The notes beneath the pieces are model-generated. The model did not search any database. It had not been told where the DNA came from and saw only the letters and a list, made by a program, of their open reading frames with translations. From Phaeobacter sp. QD34_24 (GTDB taxonomy: Bacteria > Pseudomonadota > Alphaproteobacteria > Rhodobacterales > Rhodobacteraceae), in the NCBI RefSeq assembly GCF_028890115.1, contig NZ_JARCJD010000001.1:307443-371442 (forward strand): a stretch of 64,000 bases of DNA, read 5' to 3'. Position numbers and translations under genes: made by a program. The first letter of the stretch is position 1. Every line of letters begins with the position of its first letter. Positions 18,496 to 28,913 of the stretch are shown piece after piece.

Positions 18496-18570
18496 GCGCC
18501 GCACAACGTGCGGCGCCGGGCCCAAGGCCGCCAAGGGAAACCGGCGCAGCCGGGGCACCTGCGGGCGCGG
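18496..18570 (+). repeat. hairpin/GGGCCCAA intergenic repeat, copy 4
   Basis: A perfect 9-bp stem GCGCCGCAC / GTGCGGCGC (18496-18504, 18508-18516) is followed by CGGGCCCAA (to about 18525) and a GGGCGCGGGAG box near 18564. The stem bases differ from other copies yet pairing is preserved. Confidence 0.65.
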
Positions 18571-18620
18571 GAGCGCTACGGCCAGTGAAGGAAAACTGCC
18601 CCGAACGACGAAGCCCGCGC

Positions 18621-19373
18621 CTACTGGCGCCTGAGCCGCAGCGCATGGCGGATCTGGGCCGGCAGAATGGCAAAGCACTTCAGATATCGCGGCACCATGC
18701 GCGCGGGACTGCTCAGCGCCCGCCAGAGCCATTCCAACGCCAGTTTGCGCATCCATAGCGGCGCCCGGCGCTGATGTCCGCCCAGGAAATCCAGGCCCGC
18801 GCCCACCGAGGCGAATCCGACGCCCGGCGCCAGGGTCTTCCCCCTTGCGGCCAGCATCTCCTGCTTTGGTGCGCCAAGTGCAAGAAAGCACAGGCGGACG
18901 CCCTTCTGGTCCAGGGTCCGCAGGATCAGCTCCGCCTCGTCTCCCATGGGATCAAAGGCGCCGGAGGGCGCATGACACAAGGCCATATCCAATCCGGGCA
19001 CCTTGTCGCACAAGGCCTCGGCCGCATCCGAAAGCGCCTCTGATGTGCTGCCCACCAAGGCAACCGGCACCCCCGCCCGTACCGCCAGTCGGCACAGCGG
19101 GACGACCATATCGGAACCGGGCATCAGCTCCAGGGGCCTGCCTGCAAGCTGAGACAGCCAAACCACCGGACGCCCGTCTGCCACCACCAGATCCTGCGCC
19201 GCATAGGCCGCAAGAAAGGCGTCATCGCACCCCAGTTTCACCAGGTGATCTAGGTTGACCGTCGCCAGGGCAAAGCCACGACCATCGCCAAAACGTGCCA
19301 GCACTTCGCGCTCCAAATGGGGCCGATCAGCAATGTTGATCGCGATCCTCGTGTTATGAAATTCGAAATACAC
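18621..19373 (-). CDS. WecG/TagA/CpsF-family glycosyltransferase
   Basis: About 250 residues from the GTG at 19373 (AAGGA about 10 bases upstream); an ATG at 19445 would add 24 residues that do not look conserved. WecG/TagA signatures are clear: FALATVNLDHLVKL, DLVVADGRPVVWLSQL, LVGSTSEALSDAAEAL, FLALGAPKQEML and VGAGLDFLGGHQRRAP. The family transfers N-acetylmannosamine or its uronic acid to a lipid-linked GlcNAc, usually as the second step of repeat-unit assembly. It is oriented against its neighbours and divergent from the polymerase gene. The exact sugar is unproven. Confidence 0.9.
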   Translation of the reverse strand: MYFEFHNTRIAINIADRPHLEREVLARFGDGRGFALATVNLDHLVKLGCDDAFLAAYAAQDLVVADGRPVVWLSQLAGRPLELMPGSDMVVPLCRLAVRAGVPVALVGSTSEALSDAAEALCDKVPGLDMALCHAPSGAFDPMGDEAELILRTLDQKGVRLCFLALGAPKQEMLAARGKTLAPGVGFASVGAGLDFLGGHQRRAPLWMRKLALEWLWRALSSPARMVPRYLKCFAILPAQIRHALRLRRQ

Positions 19374-19644
19374 CTGACATTCATCCTTGCCTGCCCAGCA
19401 TCTGATAGCTGTCCGGAGCTTTCCAAACCAGTAACAACGCCCCACGGGGGAAAAGAACGTGGCATTCGTGCCATCCGTTTACCGGATTACGCAATTGGAC
19501 AGGACATCCGACTGAAGACCGCCTAAACTGGCGCGAACACAACGGGGCAACCGCCCGTTTCCATTCACCCGTTTTCGCTCACCATTTTCGCGCACCGGCC
19601 ACTGCAGGCCACGCGACACAGACCGCCAAAGGCCCTCCGCGCCG

Positions 19645-21108
19645 ATGCCTAATCCTCTGGCATATCTGATGCTGATCGGCTGGCCCCTGGTCAGCCTCGT
19701 CCTGTTCCTGCGCCTGCCGCTAGAGCGCGCGATCCTTTGGTGCCTGATTGGTGGCTATCTCCTGCTGCCACCGCTGGCCGAGTTCGACCTGCCACTGGTG
19801 CCGGATATGGACAAGTTCTCCATTCCCTCGGTGGTGGCCTTTCTTCTGTGCGCCCTGCTGCTGCGCAGGCCGGTGCCGCTCTGGCCGCGCCCCCTGGTCG
19901 CGCGGCTTCTGGTCTTGCTGTTCGTGACCTGCGTGATCCCCACCGTTCTGACCAACTCAGACCCGATCCTGTTCCGAGTGTTGCAAAGCTCCGACCCGAT
20001 CATCTTCCTGACCGATATGCTGCCCGGTCTCAGGTGGCGCGATCTGGGCTCGGTGGTGATCAATCAGATCATCCTGCTGATGCCCTTCCTGCTGGCAAGG
20101 CGCTACCTGTCGGACGAAAAGGGACAAAGGGAACTACTGATCGCGCTTTGTGTTGCCGGGGTGGCCTATAGCCTGCCCGCGCTCTTCGAGGTGCGTTTCA
20201 GCCCGCAGCTCAACACCTGGATCTACGGATTTTTCCAGCACGACTTCTCCCAAATGATGCGCCAGGGCGGCTTTCGACCGATCGTGTTCCTGCCCCACGC
20301 GCTGTGGCTTGCCCTGTTCATCTTCTCCTGCGTGGTGGCCGCCACCGCCCTGGCCCGCGCGGCAAAGCAGCAGGACCGCACCCGGTTCGCCCTGGCCGCG
20401 CTGTTTCTCTTTGCCGTGCTGATCCTCTGCAAGAGCCTGGCCTCGCTGGCCTACGGCCTGGCCATCGTTCCCATCGTGGCCCTTGCGTCGCCCCGCTGGC
20501 AGATCCGCCTTGCGGTGCTGATTGCCTTGCTCGCCATCACCTACCCGATGCTGCGCAATCTTGGCCTGATCCCGACGGATGCGATCCTGGCCAAGGCCGA
20601 GGCAATCAGCGCCGACCGCGCCCAATCACTGGGCTACCGGTTCGACAATGAAGCCTTGATGCTGCAGCGCGCCGCCGAGCGACCCTGGTTCGGATGGGGC
20701 GGATGGGGCCGCAATCTGGTGCGCGACCTGGAGACCGGGCGGATCGTCTCGATCCCGGATGGGCGCTGGATCATCACCTTTGGCACCTTCGGCTGGCTTG
20801 GCTATATCGCCGAAATGGGCCTGCTCACCCTGCCGATTTTCCTGCTGGGGCTGGAGATGCGCCGCTCCCGGACAGAACCGCTGTCCCCCTATGCCACGCC
20901 CATTGCCCTGATCCTGGCGGCAACCCTTGCGGATATGCTGCTCAACGACACCTTGATACCGATCACCTGGCTCTGCGCGGGTTCAGTCCTGGGTTATGCG
21001 GAACGCCTGCGCGATCCAAAGCTGTTTTGCGCCAAACGCAGCCTGTTTGACGGCCAACAAGCGATGGCGCCACAGGGCAGTGAAACCGGCCCGCGCAGCC
21101 TTCTCTGA
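19645..21108 (+). CDS. O-antigen polymerase/ligase-like membrane protein (Wzy-type)
   Basis: 487 residues with about ten to twelve hydrophobic segments and a long periplasmic loop between about residues 305 and 380, the layout of Wzy polymerases and O-antigen ligases. The loop holds GYRFDNEALMLQRAAERPWF followed by GWGGWGRN, similar to the conserved loop of this superfamily. It would join exopolysaccharide repeats on the periplasmic face. It is the first gene of a rightward run that continues into the PKS gene after 244 bp. Wzy and WaaL types cannot be told apart reliably from sequence; the flippase, copolymerase and initiating transferase nearby favour Wzy. Confidence 0.8.
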   Translation: MPNPLAYLMLIGWPLVSLVLFLRLPLERAILWCLIGGYLLLPPLAEFDLPLVPDMDKFSIPSVVAFLLCALLLRRPVPLWPRPLVARLLVLLFVTCVIPTVLTNSDPILFRVLQSSDPIIFLTDMLPGLRWRDLGSVVINQIILLMPFLLARRYLSDEKGQRELLIALCVAGVAYSLPALFEVRFSPQLNTWIYGFFQHDFSQMMRQGGFRPIVFLPHALWLALFIFSCVVAATALARAAKQQDRTRFALAALFLFAVLILCKSLASLAYGLAIVPIVALASPRWQIRLAVLIALLAITYPMLRNLGLIPTDAILAKAEAISADRAQSLGYRFDNEALMLQRAAERPWFGWGGWGRNLVRDLETGRIVSIPDGRWIITFGTFGWLGYIAEMGLLTLPIFLLGLEMRRSRTEPLSPYATPIALILAATLADMLLNDTLIPITWLCAGSVLGYAERLRDPKLFCAKRSLFDGQQAMAPQGSETGPRSLL

Positions 21109-21352
21109 CAGTCCGGCAGCCTGAGCTGCCGCAATTTTTTCCCTTTTCTGGCATATTTGGTCACCATCCCTTCATAGCTTGGCCGCATATGTTGATCAGT
21201 TTGTCGCAAGGCAATTGGGTTGTGCAGGTCGGCTTTCGCAAGCACCGCGAAGGACACAGTGGCCTGGGGAATCGATTGGGGTTGACAGGACACTGCATCA
21301 GCGCTCCACTTTTGTTGCGCAGCAGGTCTTTGGCAGGAACGATGCGCAAAGG

Positions 21353-24300
21353 GTGAAAACCAAGTTGGACGCTCAAGACAACAGCCAAAGCAAGGCCCGG
21401 ACTTACTCGGGTGACATTGCCATCGTTGGACTATCGGTGGATCTGCCCGGTGCCGGATCGGCAGCGGCCTTCTGGGACAATCTGCGCGACGGCGTCGAAA
21501 GCATCGAAGTGCTGGATGAAGACAGCTTGCTGGCCAACGGAGAGCGCCCAGCGCATATCGCGGATCCCAACTACGTGCCAGCTGCCGCACGGCTGCAGGG
21601 CTATGATACCTTCGATGCGGAATTCTTCGGATTCAGCCCGAAAGAGGCCGCTATCCTGGACCCACAGCACCGCAAGTTCCTGGAGGTCGCCTGGACCGCC
21701 ATGGAGGATGCAGGCCACCCACCCGAAAGCCTTGATGCCCCCATCGGCGTCTATGCGGGCTGTGGCATGGGCAGCTATTTCTATTTCAACATCTGCTCCA
21801 ACCCCGATCTGGTGGACGATGTGGGCATGTTCCTGCTGCGTCACACCGGCAACGACAAGGATTTCCTGTCGACCCGCGTCAGCCATGTCTTTGACCTGAA
21901 GGGACCATCGGTCAACATCCAGACCGCCTGTTCGACCTCTCTGGTGGCGATTCACTACGCCTGCAAGGCCCTGCGCGAAGGCGAATGCGGCATGGCGCTG
22001 GCGGGGGGCGTTACCATCGAACTGCCGCAGGGGCGCGGCTACCTATACAAGGAAAACGAGATCCTGTCGCCGGATGGGCACTGCCACGCCTTCGATCACC
22101 GCGCGCAAGGCACGGTCTTTGGCTCTGGCGCCGGTGCGGTTGCGCTGCGCCGTCTGGAGGATGCCATCGCCGATGGCGACCACATCTGGGCGGTGATCAA
22201 AGGCTCAGCCATCAACAACGACGGTGCCGACAAGGCCGGATACCTGGCCCCTTCGGTTGGTGGACAGGCCGCAGCGGTGCGCAAGGCACTGGCGGCAGCG
22301 GATGTGCCCGCCGACACCATCGACTATGTGGAGTGTCACGGCACCGGCACCTACCTGGGCGACCCGATCGAGGTCACCGCCCTGACCGAAGCCTATCGCG
22401 ACACGACGGATGAGGTCGGCTATTGCCGGATCGGCTCGGTCAAGACCAACATCGGCCATCTCGATACCGCAGCCGGGGTAGCGGGCCTTGCCAAGACCAC
22501 TCTGGCGCTGAAACACCGGCAGATCCCGGCCTCCCTTGGCTATGAGGCGCCGAACCCGGCCATCGATTTTGAGACCTCGCCCTTCAAGGTGAACGCGACC
22601 CTGAGCGACTGGCAGCCTCACAAGGGACCGCGCCGCGCGGGTATCAACGCGCTGGGGGTCGGCGGCACCAATGCCCATGTGATCCTAGAGGAAGCCCCCG
22701 AACGCGGCGCATCAGAGGAAAGCGATTTCCCCTTCCATGTGCTGTGCCTGTCGGGGCGCAGCAAAGGCGCGCTGGACGGCAACACATCCGCGCTGGCCGA
22801 CTGGCTGCGGGCCAACCCGGATGCGAACCTGGCCGATGTGGCCTATACCCTGAAGGAAGGCCGCCGCGGCTTTGCCAAGCGCCGCGTGGTGGTGGCCGAA
22901 AGCGCGACCGAGGCCGCCGATCTGCTGGAGAAAGGCGATCCGCGCCAGGTCTTTACCCATGACCATCTGGGCGTTACCCCCGAGGTGGTCTTCATGTTCC
23001 CCGGCGGCGGCGCGCAATATGCGGGCATGGCGCGCGACCTGTACGAGACCGAGCCGGTCTTTGCCGATTGGATGGACCGCGGGCTGGATCACCTGCAGGC
23101 CAAGCTCGATTACGACATCCGCGCGCTTTGGCTGCCCGAAGAGGGTGAGGAAGAGGCCGCAAACGCAGCCCTTCAGAAGCCCTCTGCACAGCTGCCGCTG
23201 ATCATGATCGTGGAATACGCGCTGGCGCAGCTCTGGATCAGCTGGGGCGTGCGCCCCTCGGCCTTGGTCGGGCATTCCATGGGCGAAAACACCGCCGCCT
23301 GCCTGGCCGGTGTGCTGTCGTTTGAGGATTGCATCGATCTGGTGCTGCTGCGTGGACGGCTCTTTGATACGGTGCCTGCGGGCGGCATGCTGTCGATCTC
23401 CCTGCCGCTAGCAGAGGTGCAGGCCCTGATCGGCGCGGATCTGGATATCGCCAGCGTCAATGCGCCGAGCCTCACCGCCGTCTCTGGCCCGCAGGCCGCG
23501 CTGGACCGGCTGGCTGAGACCCTGAAAGCGCGCGACGTGGATCACCAGCGCATCCAGATCGACATCGCCGCCCATTCGCGGATGCTGGACGGGATCCTCG
23601 ATCAATATGGCGCCTTCCTGCGGGGGCTCACCCTGTCGCCGCCGCAAATGCCGATCATGTCGAACCGCAGCGGCACCCTGCTGACCGCAGAAAAGGCCAC
23701 CGATCCCGACTATTGGGTGCACCAGCTGCGCGGCACGGTGATGTTCGCGACCTGCATCGACACATTGGCTCAGGTACCGGGCCGCATCTATCTGGAGGTC
23801 GGTCCCGGCAAGGCGTTGAGCGCGCTTGCGCAGATGGCACCCGCCGTGACCCCCGGGCAGGTGCTCAGCTCGCTGCGCCACCCGGATCAGCAGATGATGG
23901 ATGATGCCTATTTCTTTGGCGTCATCGGGCGGCTCTGGGCCTGCGGGTACGAGGCGGATTGGGATCAGATCTGGGGCGAGGCAAAGCGCCATCGCCTTTC
24001 CTTGCCCACCTATGCTTTCCAGCGCAGCCGCTATTTCATCGAACCTGGCAACGCGGCACGTCTCGAAGAGACCGCCCTGCCCGCCCGCCGTGACGACATC
24101 GCAGATTGGGGCTATCGCCCGATCTGGCGTCCCCGCCTGGCCGATTGCGCGCTGGATGTGCAAAGCGAGCTGAACCAGGACCCGCAACGCTGGCTGATCT
24201 TCGAAGATGACACCGGCGCCGCTGCCAAGGCCGCCGCGCGGCTGGAGGACGCCGGTCACCCGGTTGTGCGCGTGCGGCCCGGCGATACCTATGCGCAGCT

Positions 24301-27300
24301 GTCGCCCAGCTCCTATGTGCTGGCGCCCGAACAGGGGCGCGCAGGCTATGCCGCGCTTCTGGCGGATCTGGAGCGCGCGGATCTGCTGCCCAGTCGCATC
24401 GCACATTTCTGGCTGGTAACCGATGGCGAAAGCTTCCGCCCGGGATCCTCCTTCTTTGATCGCAACCTGGAAATGGGCTTTCATTCCCTCACCGCATTGG
24501 CGCAGGAGTTGGGCGGCATGGATCTGGCCCAGCCGCCCCATGTCACCGTCTTCACCACCGGCTCGGCCCAGCTGCGGGATGAACCCCTGCCCAACCCCGA
24601 AAAGGCGCTGATCGCGGGACCTGCGCGGATGATGGCACGCGAGCTGCCGGGGATCACCTGCACCACCGTGGATATCGAGCTGCCAAAACCGCCCAGCGGC
24701 CTGCTGGCGCGGCTGCGGGGTGAGACCACAGACGACATTACAGACCGTCTGCTGGAAGAGCTGCTGGCAGAGCCCGGCACGGCCTCCGCCCTGTGGCGCG
24801 GCGCCAAGCGCTATGAAAAGGACTGGCGCGCCCTTCCCTTGCCCGGCGCCGAGGCGTCAGCCGCCAAACCTGCATTCAAACAGGGTGGCACCTACCTGAT
24901 CACCGGCGGCTACGGCGGCATCGGCCTGACCGTCGCACGCCACCTGATGACGCATTACGCGGCCAATGTGGTGCTGATCTCCCGCGAGGGCCTGCCTGCG
25001 CGGGACAGCTGGGCGCTGTACCTGCGCAGCCACAGCCCGGCCAACCATATTGCAAAACGCATCCGCGCCATCCAGGCGCTGGAGGAGATCGGCACAGGTA
25101 CGGTGCTCCCCTTGGCGGCCGATGTCTGCAATTCCGGCCAGATGCGCACGGCGGTGCAGGCCGCCGAAGCGCAGTTCGGCCCGCTCACCGGCGTGATCCA
25201 TGGCGCCGGCACGATCGACGATGCGCCGCTGCTGGCCAAATCGGACGAACAGATCGCCAAGGTCCTGGCCCCCAAGGTCAGCGGCTTGCGGGTGCTTGAT
25301 ACGCTCTTCCCCGATGACAGCCTCGATCTGATGGTGCTGTTCTCGTCCTCCTCAACGGTGACCACCCCTGCCGGTCAGCTCGATTACGTCGCTGCCAATG
25401 AATACCTCAATGCCTATGCCGCCCATCGAAAGGGCGGCAAGACCCGCGTCGTGGCGGTGGACTGGGGTGTCTGGGGGGATGCGGGCATGGCCTCTGACGC
25501 CCTGGCTGCACGGCAAGGCGATAGGGGCCCAAGCGAAGCCGCCCCCTGTGATCAGCCGCTTCTGGACAGTGCGGGCTTTGATGGCGCGGGCAACCGGGTC
25601 TATCGCACCCGGCTTGATGCCCGCCAGCACTGGCTTCTGGACGAACACCGCACCAAGGATGGCAGCGCCGTCCTGCCCGGCACCGGCTATATCGAACTGG
25701 CGGTCGAGGCGCTGGCCGATCTCGGGTTGGCCGAGGATGCACAGCTGCCCGCGATGGAGCTGCGCGATCTCTACTTCCTGCGCCCGCTGGTGGTGACCGA
25801 AGACCGCCCCACCGAGCTGCTGATCCGGCTGGTTGCACAGGAAGAGGGCTATGCGCTGTCGTTTTACAGTGAAGCCGGAGACGGCTATGCGCTGCATGCC
25901 GAGGCAATGGCCGCCTATATGACGCAGCCCCCGTCGCACACCGTCGCTGTTGAAGACATAGAACACCGCTGCAGACCTGAACAGGCGCAGCCGGGCGTGC
26001 GCCTGCGCTCCCCGCAGGAAGCGCATCTCACCTTTGGTCCGCGCTGGCAGGTGTTGCGGCAGATGGCCTTTGGCGATCGCGAAGGTCTTGCCACCCTGCG
26101 CCTGGCCGAAGAGGCGGAAGAGGATGCTACCGTGCTGCATCCGGGCCTTCTGGATCTGGCGACCGGCTGGGCCATCGCGCTGGCACCGGGTTATGGCACC
26201 GATGCCCTGTGGGTGCCGATGTCCTACCGCGCCATTCGCATCCATGCACCGCTCAGCAAGGTGATCCACAGCCACATGCGCCTTGCCGCAGGTGACGAGG
26301 GCCAGACCGACAGCGCGCTGTTTGATGTCACCCTCAGCGATGAAGCCGGACAAGTGCTGGTCGAGGTCGAAGGCTTCCGTATGCAGCGGCTCGCGGCTGG
26401 GTTTGAGACCACACCGGCCTCCACAGCGGACGTCAGCGCCACCGCTATCGCAATGGCGCGCAACAGCGCGAGCCAGCCCCTGTCGCCCGAGGAACGGCGC
26501 CTGCAGCACAATATCGCGCAAGGCATCCGTGCCGAGGAAGGCGGAGAGGCCCTGAGCCGGGCTTTGGCCGCCTGCCAGGAGGCGTCGCTGTCGCAGGTGG
26601 TGGTCTCCTCGCTTGACCTGCCTGAGTTGATCGCCCAGGCGAGCATGAGTGCCACGGGTCCCGAAACAGAGGCCCAGAGTTTCGAGCGCCCGGATCTGGA
26701 TACGGATTACGTCGCCCCGGCAAACCCTGTCGAGGACCGGTTGGCCGCGCATTTTCAGACCCTTCTGGGGGTTGCGCAGGTGGGCACGCGGGACAGTTTC
26801 TTTGACCTTGGCGGGCACTCGCTGATCGCCGTGCGTCTTTTTGCGCAGATCAAACGAGACTATGACGTGGAATTCCCGCTGTCGCTGCTGTTCGAGGCGC
26901 CCAGCGTCGCCAGCCTGGCCGAACGGATCATCGCCCGCACCGGCGGTGGTGTCAGTACCGAATCGCCAGACGCCGATAAGAGCGACAGCGCAACGCCCGC
27001 CTTCACCCATCTGGTCAAGCTGCATCCGGGCGATGGCACCGGGCGGCGGCCCTTCTTCATCGTCGCGGGCATGTTCGGCAACGTGTTGAACCTGCGCCAT
27101 CTGGCGCAGCTGCTGGGGACGGATCGCCCGGTCTACGGGCTGCAGGCACGCGGGCTGATCGGCAGCGATGCGCCGCATGATCGCATAGACCGGGCCGCAA
27201 GAGATTACCTGAATGAAATCAGGCAGATCCAGCCCGAAGGCCCCTATCTTCTGGGTGGCTTTTCGGGCGGCGGCATCACCGCCTATGAGATGGCACAGCA

Positions 27301-27856
27301 GTTGCAGGCCGGTGGAGAGGCGACCGCCGCCCTGATCCTCCTGGATACGCCGCTGCCGGTTCGCCCAAGCCTCACACGCAAGGACAAGGCGCTGATCAAA
27401 CTGCAGGAATTGCGTCGCAAGGGGCCGTCTTACCTGACCGAATGGGCCAGCAACCGCATCGCTTGGGAGATCCGGAAACGTCAGGCAAACCCGGTCGAAA
27501 CCGGCGCCACGCCCGCCTTCAACAACCGCCGGATCGAACTGGCCTTCCGCGCCGCCATCACCGCATATGATCTGCAGCCCTGGGACGGCGATATGACCCT
27601 GCTGCGACCGCCTCTGGACCAGCACTGGCCGGTCTCAAACGGGCGCTTTGTCAGTGCGGAACGGGAATATGTCTACCCCGACAACGACTGGACCCGCTGG
27701 GCTCCCCGCCTTGAGGTGGTCGAGGTGCCCGGCGATCATGACAGCATGGTGCTGGTCCCCAATGTGAGCGTGCTGGCGACAGAGGTCAAAGCGCGCCTGG
27801 ACCGCGTCGAAAGCGCCGCGATCGGGCACGGCGACCACCCGCAGGCGGCAGAGTAA
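21353..27856 (+). CDS. type I polyketide synthase, KS-AT-KR-DH-ACP-TE
   Basis: About 2170 residues, one module plus release domain. KS: active Cys in TACSTS (codon 21929), with both histidine motifs (ECHGTGTYLGDP, KTNIGHLDTAAG). AT: GHSMGE (Ser codon 23276), with AAHS where malonyl-specific ATs have HAFH. KR: LITGGYGGIG, an IDD motif resembling LDD of B-type KRs, and intact Tyr/Asn (DYVAANEYL). DH: DEHRTKDGSAVLPGTGY, then HPGLLDLATG, which keeps Asp but has Gly at the usual Gln/His position. ACP: DLGGHSL (Ser codon 26819). TE: GGFSGGG and a late GDHDS histidine. KR before DH is not the common order; ER is absent. The start is uncertain: GTG 21353 or TTG 21365 lie just before similarity begins, while the frame extends to 21179. 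It probably makes a short, reduced acyl chain for the cell-surface glycan. Confidence 0.9.
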   Translation: MKTKLDAQDNSQSKARTYSGDIAIVGLSVDLPGAGSAAAFWDNLRDGVESIEVLDEDSLLANGERPAHIADPNYVPAAARLQGYDTFDAEFFGFSPKEAAILDPQHRKFLEVAWTAMEDAGHPPESLDAPIGVYAGCGMGSYFYFNICSNPDLVDDVGMFLLRHTGNDKDFLSTRVSHVFDLKGPSVNIQTACSTSLVAIHYACKALREGECGMALAGGVTIELPQGRGYLYKENEILSPDGHCHAFDHRAQGTVFGSGAGAVALRRLEDAIADGDHIWAVIKGSAINNDGADKAGYLAPSVGGQAAAVRKALAAADVPADTIDYVECHGTGTYLGDPIEVTALTEAYRDTTDEVGYCRIGSVKTNIGHLDTAAGVAGLAKTTLALKHRQIPASLGYEAPNPAIDFETSPFKVNATLSDWQPHKGPRRAGINALGVGGTNAHVILEEAPERGASEESDFPFHVLCLSGRSKGALDGNTSALADWLRANPDANLADVAYTLKEGRRGFAKRRVVVAESATEAADLLEKGDPRQVFTHDHLGVTPEVVFMFPGGGAQYAGMARDLYETEPVFADWMDRGLDHLQAKLDYDIRALWLPEEGEEEAANAALQKPSAQLPLIMIVEYALAQLWISWGVRPSALVGHSMGENTAACLAGVLSFEDCIDLVLLRGRLFDTVPAGGMLSISLPLAEVQALIGADLDIASVNAPSLTAVSGPQAALDRLAETLKARDVDHQRIQIDIAAHSRMLDGILDQYGAFLRGLTLSPPQMPIMSNRSGTLLTAEKATDPDYWVHQLRGTVMFATCIDTLAQVPGRIYLEVGPGKALSALAQMAPAVTPGQVLSSLRHPDQQMMDDAYFFGVIGRLWACGYEADWDQIWGEAKRHRLSLPTYAFQRSRYFIEPGNAARLEETALPARRDDIADWGYRPIWRPRLADCALDVQSELNQDPQRWLIFEDDTGAAAKAAARLEDAGHPVVRVRPGDTYAQLSPSSYVLAPEQGRAGYAALLADLERADLLPSRIAHFWLVTDGESFRPGSSFFDRNLEMGFHSLTALAQELGGMDLAQPPHVTVFTTGSAQLRDEPLPNPEKALIAGPARMMARELPGITCTTVDIELPKPPSGLLARLRGETTDDITDRLLEELLAEPGTASALWRGAKRYEKDWRALPLPGAEASAAKPAFKQGGTYLITGGYGGIGLTVARHLMTHYAANVVLISREGLPARDSWALYLRSHSPANHIAKRIRAIQALEEIGTGTVLPLAADVCNSGQMRTAVQAAEAQFGPLTGVIHGAGTIDDAPLLAKSDEQIAKVLAPKVSGLRVLDTLFPDDSLDLMVLFSSSSTVTTPAGQLDYVAANEYLNAYAAHRKGGKTRVVAVDWGVWGDAGMASDALAARQGDRGPSEAAPCDQPLLDSAGFDGAGNRVYRTRLDARQHWLLDEHRTKDGSAVLPGTGYIELAVEALADLGLAEDAQLPAMELRDLYFLRPLVVTEDRPTELLIRLVAQEEGYALSFYSEAGDGYALHAEAMAAYMTQPPSHTVAVEDIEHRCRPEQAQPGVRLRSPQEAHLTFGPRWQVLRQMAFGDREGLATLRLAEEAEEDATVLHPGLLDLATGWAIALAPGYGTDALWVPMSYRAIRIHAPLSKVIHSHMRLAAGDEGQTDSALFDVTLSDEAGQVLVEVEGFRMQRLAAGFETTPASTADVSATAIAMARNSASQPLSPEERRLQHNIAQGIRAEEGGEALSRALAACQEASLSQVVVSSLDLPELIAQASMSATGPETEAQSFERPDLDTDYVAPANPVEDRLAAHFQTLLGVAQVGTRDSFFDLGGHSLIAVRLFAQIKRDYDVEFPLSLLFEAPSVASLAERIIARTGGGVSTESPDADKSDSATPAFTHLVKLHPGDGTGRRPFFIVAGMFGNVLNLRHLAQLLGTDRPVYGLQARGLIGSDAPHDRIDRAARDYLNEIRQIQPEGPYLLGGFSGGGITAYEMAQQLQAGGEATAALILLDTPLPVRPSLTRKDKALIKLQELRRKGPSYLTEWASNRIAWEIRKRQANPVETGATPAFNNRRIELAFRAAITAYDLQPWDGDMTLLRPPLDQHWPVSNGRFVSAEREYVYPDNDWTRWAPRLEVVEVPGDHDSMVLVPNVSVLATEVKARLDRVESAAIGHGDHPQAAE

Positions 27857-27860
27857 CACC

Positions 27861-28913
27861 ATGAGTTCCACCCCTGCCCCCCGTTTCAGCGACGATGATC
27901 ATGCCCGCAACAGCGTGCTGACCATCATCCTGAACTACCGCACGCCGCAGATGACCCTGCAGGCCGCCGAGGCCGCGCTGGCAGAGATGGAAGACCTGCC
28001 GGGCGCATTGGTGATCGTGGAGAACGGCTCGGGCGATAGCTCCTGGGAGGAGCTGCAAAAGGGGGCAGCCAGCCGGGGCTGGCTCGACAGTCCCAAGGTC
28101 CGACTAATCCGCTCAGAGGTGAACGGTGGCTTTGGTGCCGGCATGAATATCGGCATGGCGGCTGGTCTGCCCGATGGCAGCGCGCCGGGGTTCTACTACC
28201 TGTTGAATTCGGATGCCTTCGTCGAAGGGGAAACCATCTCGCGCCTCCGCGATTTCCTGATGGCAAGTCCCGGCGCGGGCTTGGCGGGGTCTTTCGTGCA
28301 TGGCACCGATCACGAGCCGCACCGCACCGCCTTCCGCTTCCCCTCGATCGCAGGCGAGTTCGAAATGGCCGCCCGCACCGGGATCATCACGCGCCTCTTG
28401 CGGCATGCGGTCGTGGCAATGGATATCCCCCAGGCCGAAACCCAGGTGGACTGGACCGCTGGTGCCAGCCTGATGATCCGCCGCGAGGTGATCGAAGAGA
28501 TCGGCGGCTTTGACGAGACATTCTTCCTCTACTTTGAGGAAACCGATCTCTGCCACCGCGCCGCCCGGGCCGGTTGGCGTACCCATTATGTCCCGACCAG
28601 CACGGTGGCCCATATCGGCTCTGCCTCGACCGGCATGAAATCCTGGGGGCGCACCCCGCCCTATTGGTTCGACTCGCGCCTGCATTACTTCGTGAAAACC
28701 CACGGCGTGATCTATGCCGCGCTGGCAACCCTGGCTCGGATCAGCGGCACCGGCCTTTATGGGCTCAGGCGCCTGGTCCAGGGCAAACCGGCCGCCGAGG
28801 CCCCCCATTTCCTGCGTGATCTGATCCTGCACGCCCTGCGCGCGACGATCCGCCGCAAACCATCCAAACATGAAACGCGCCTTCACACCCCCTTCCCGGA
28901 GGAGCAGAAATGA
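27861..28913 (+). CDS. glycosyltransferase family 2 (rhamnosyltransferase-like)
   Basis: 350 residues. GT-A motifs: [39 protein letters not shown] and [11 protein letters not shown] with the DxD-equivalent. The mid-region [19 protein letters not shown] and [14 protein letters not shown] match WbbL-type transferases, which add rhamnose or related sugars. It starts 4 bp after the PKS stop and overlaps the NRPS start by ATGA. This close packing between the two megasynthase genes suggests glycosylation tied to the same product. The donor sugar is not known. Confidence 0.87.
   Translation: MSSTPAPRFSDDDHARNSVLTIILNYRTPQMTLQAAEAALAEMEDLPGALVIVENGSGDSSWEELQKGAASRGWLDSPKVRLIRSEVNGGFGAGMNIGMAAGLPDGSAPGFYYLLNSDAFVEGETISRLRDFLMASPGAGLAGSFVHGTDHEPHRTAFRFPSIAGEFEMAARTGIITRLLRHAVVAMDIPQAETQVDWTAGASLMIRREVIEEIGGFDETFFLYFEETDLCHRAARAGWRTHYVPTSTVAHIGSASTGMKSWGRTPPYWFDSRLHYFVKTHGVIYAALATLARISGTGLYGLRRLVQGKPAAEAPHFLRDLILHALRATIRRKPSKHETRLHTPFPEEQK

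Noticed and set aside
25352..27625. A 757-residue open frame on the minus strand, antisense to the PKS
   Set aside because: Long antisense frames are expected in high-GC coding DNA. It has no recognisable motif, and the plus-strand PKS domains here are fully intact.
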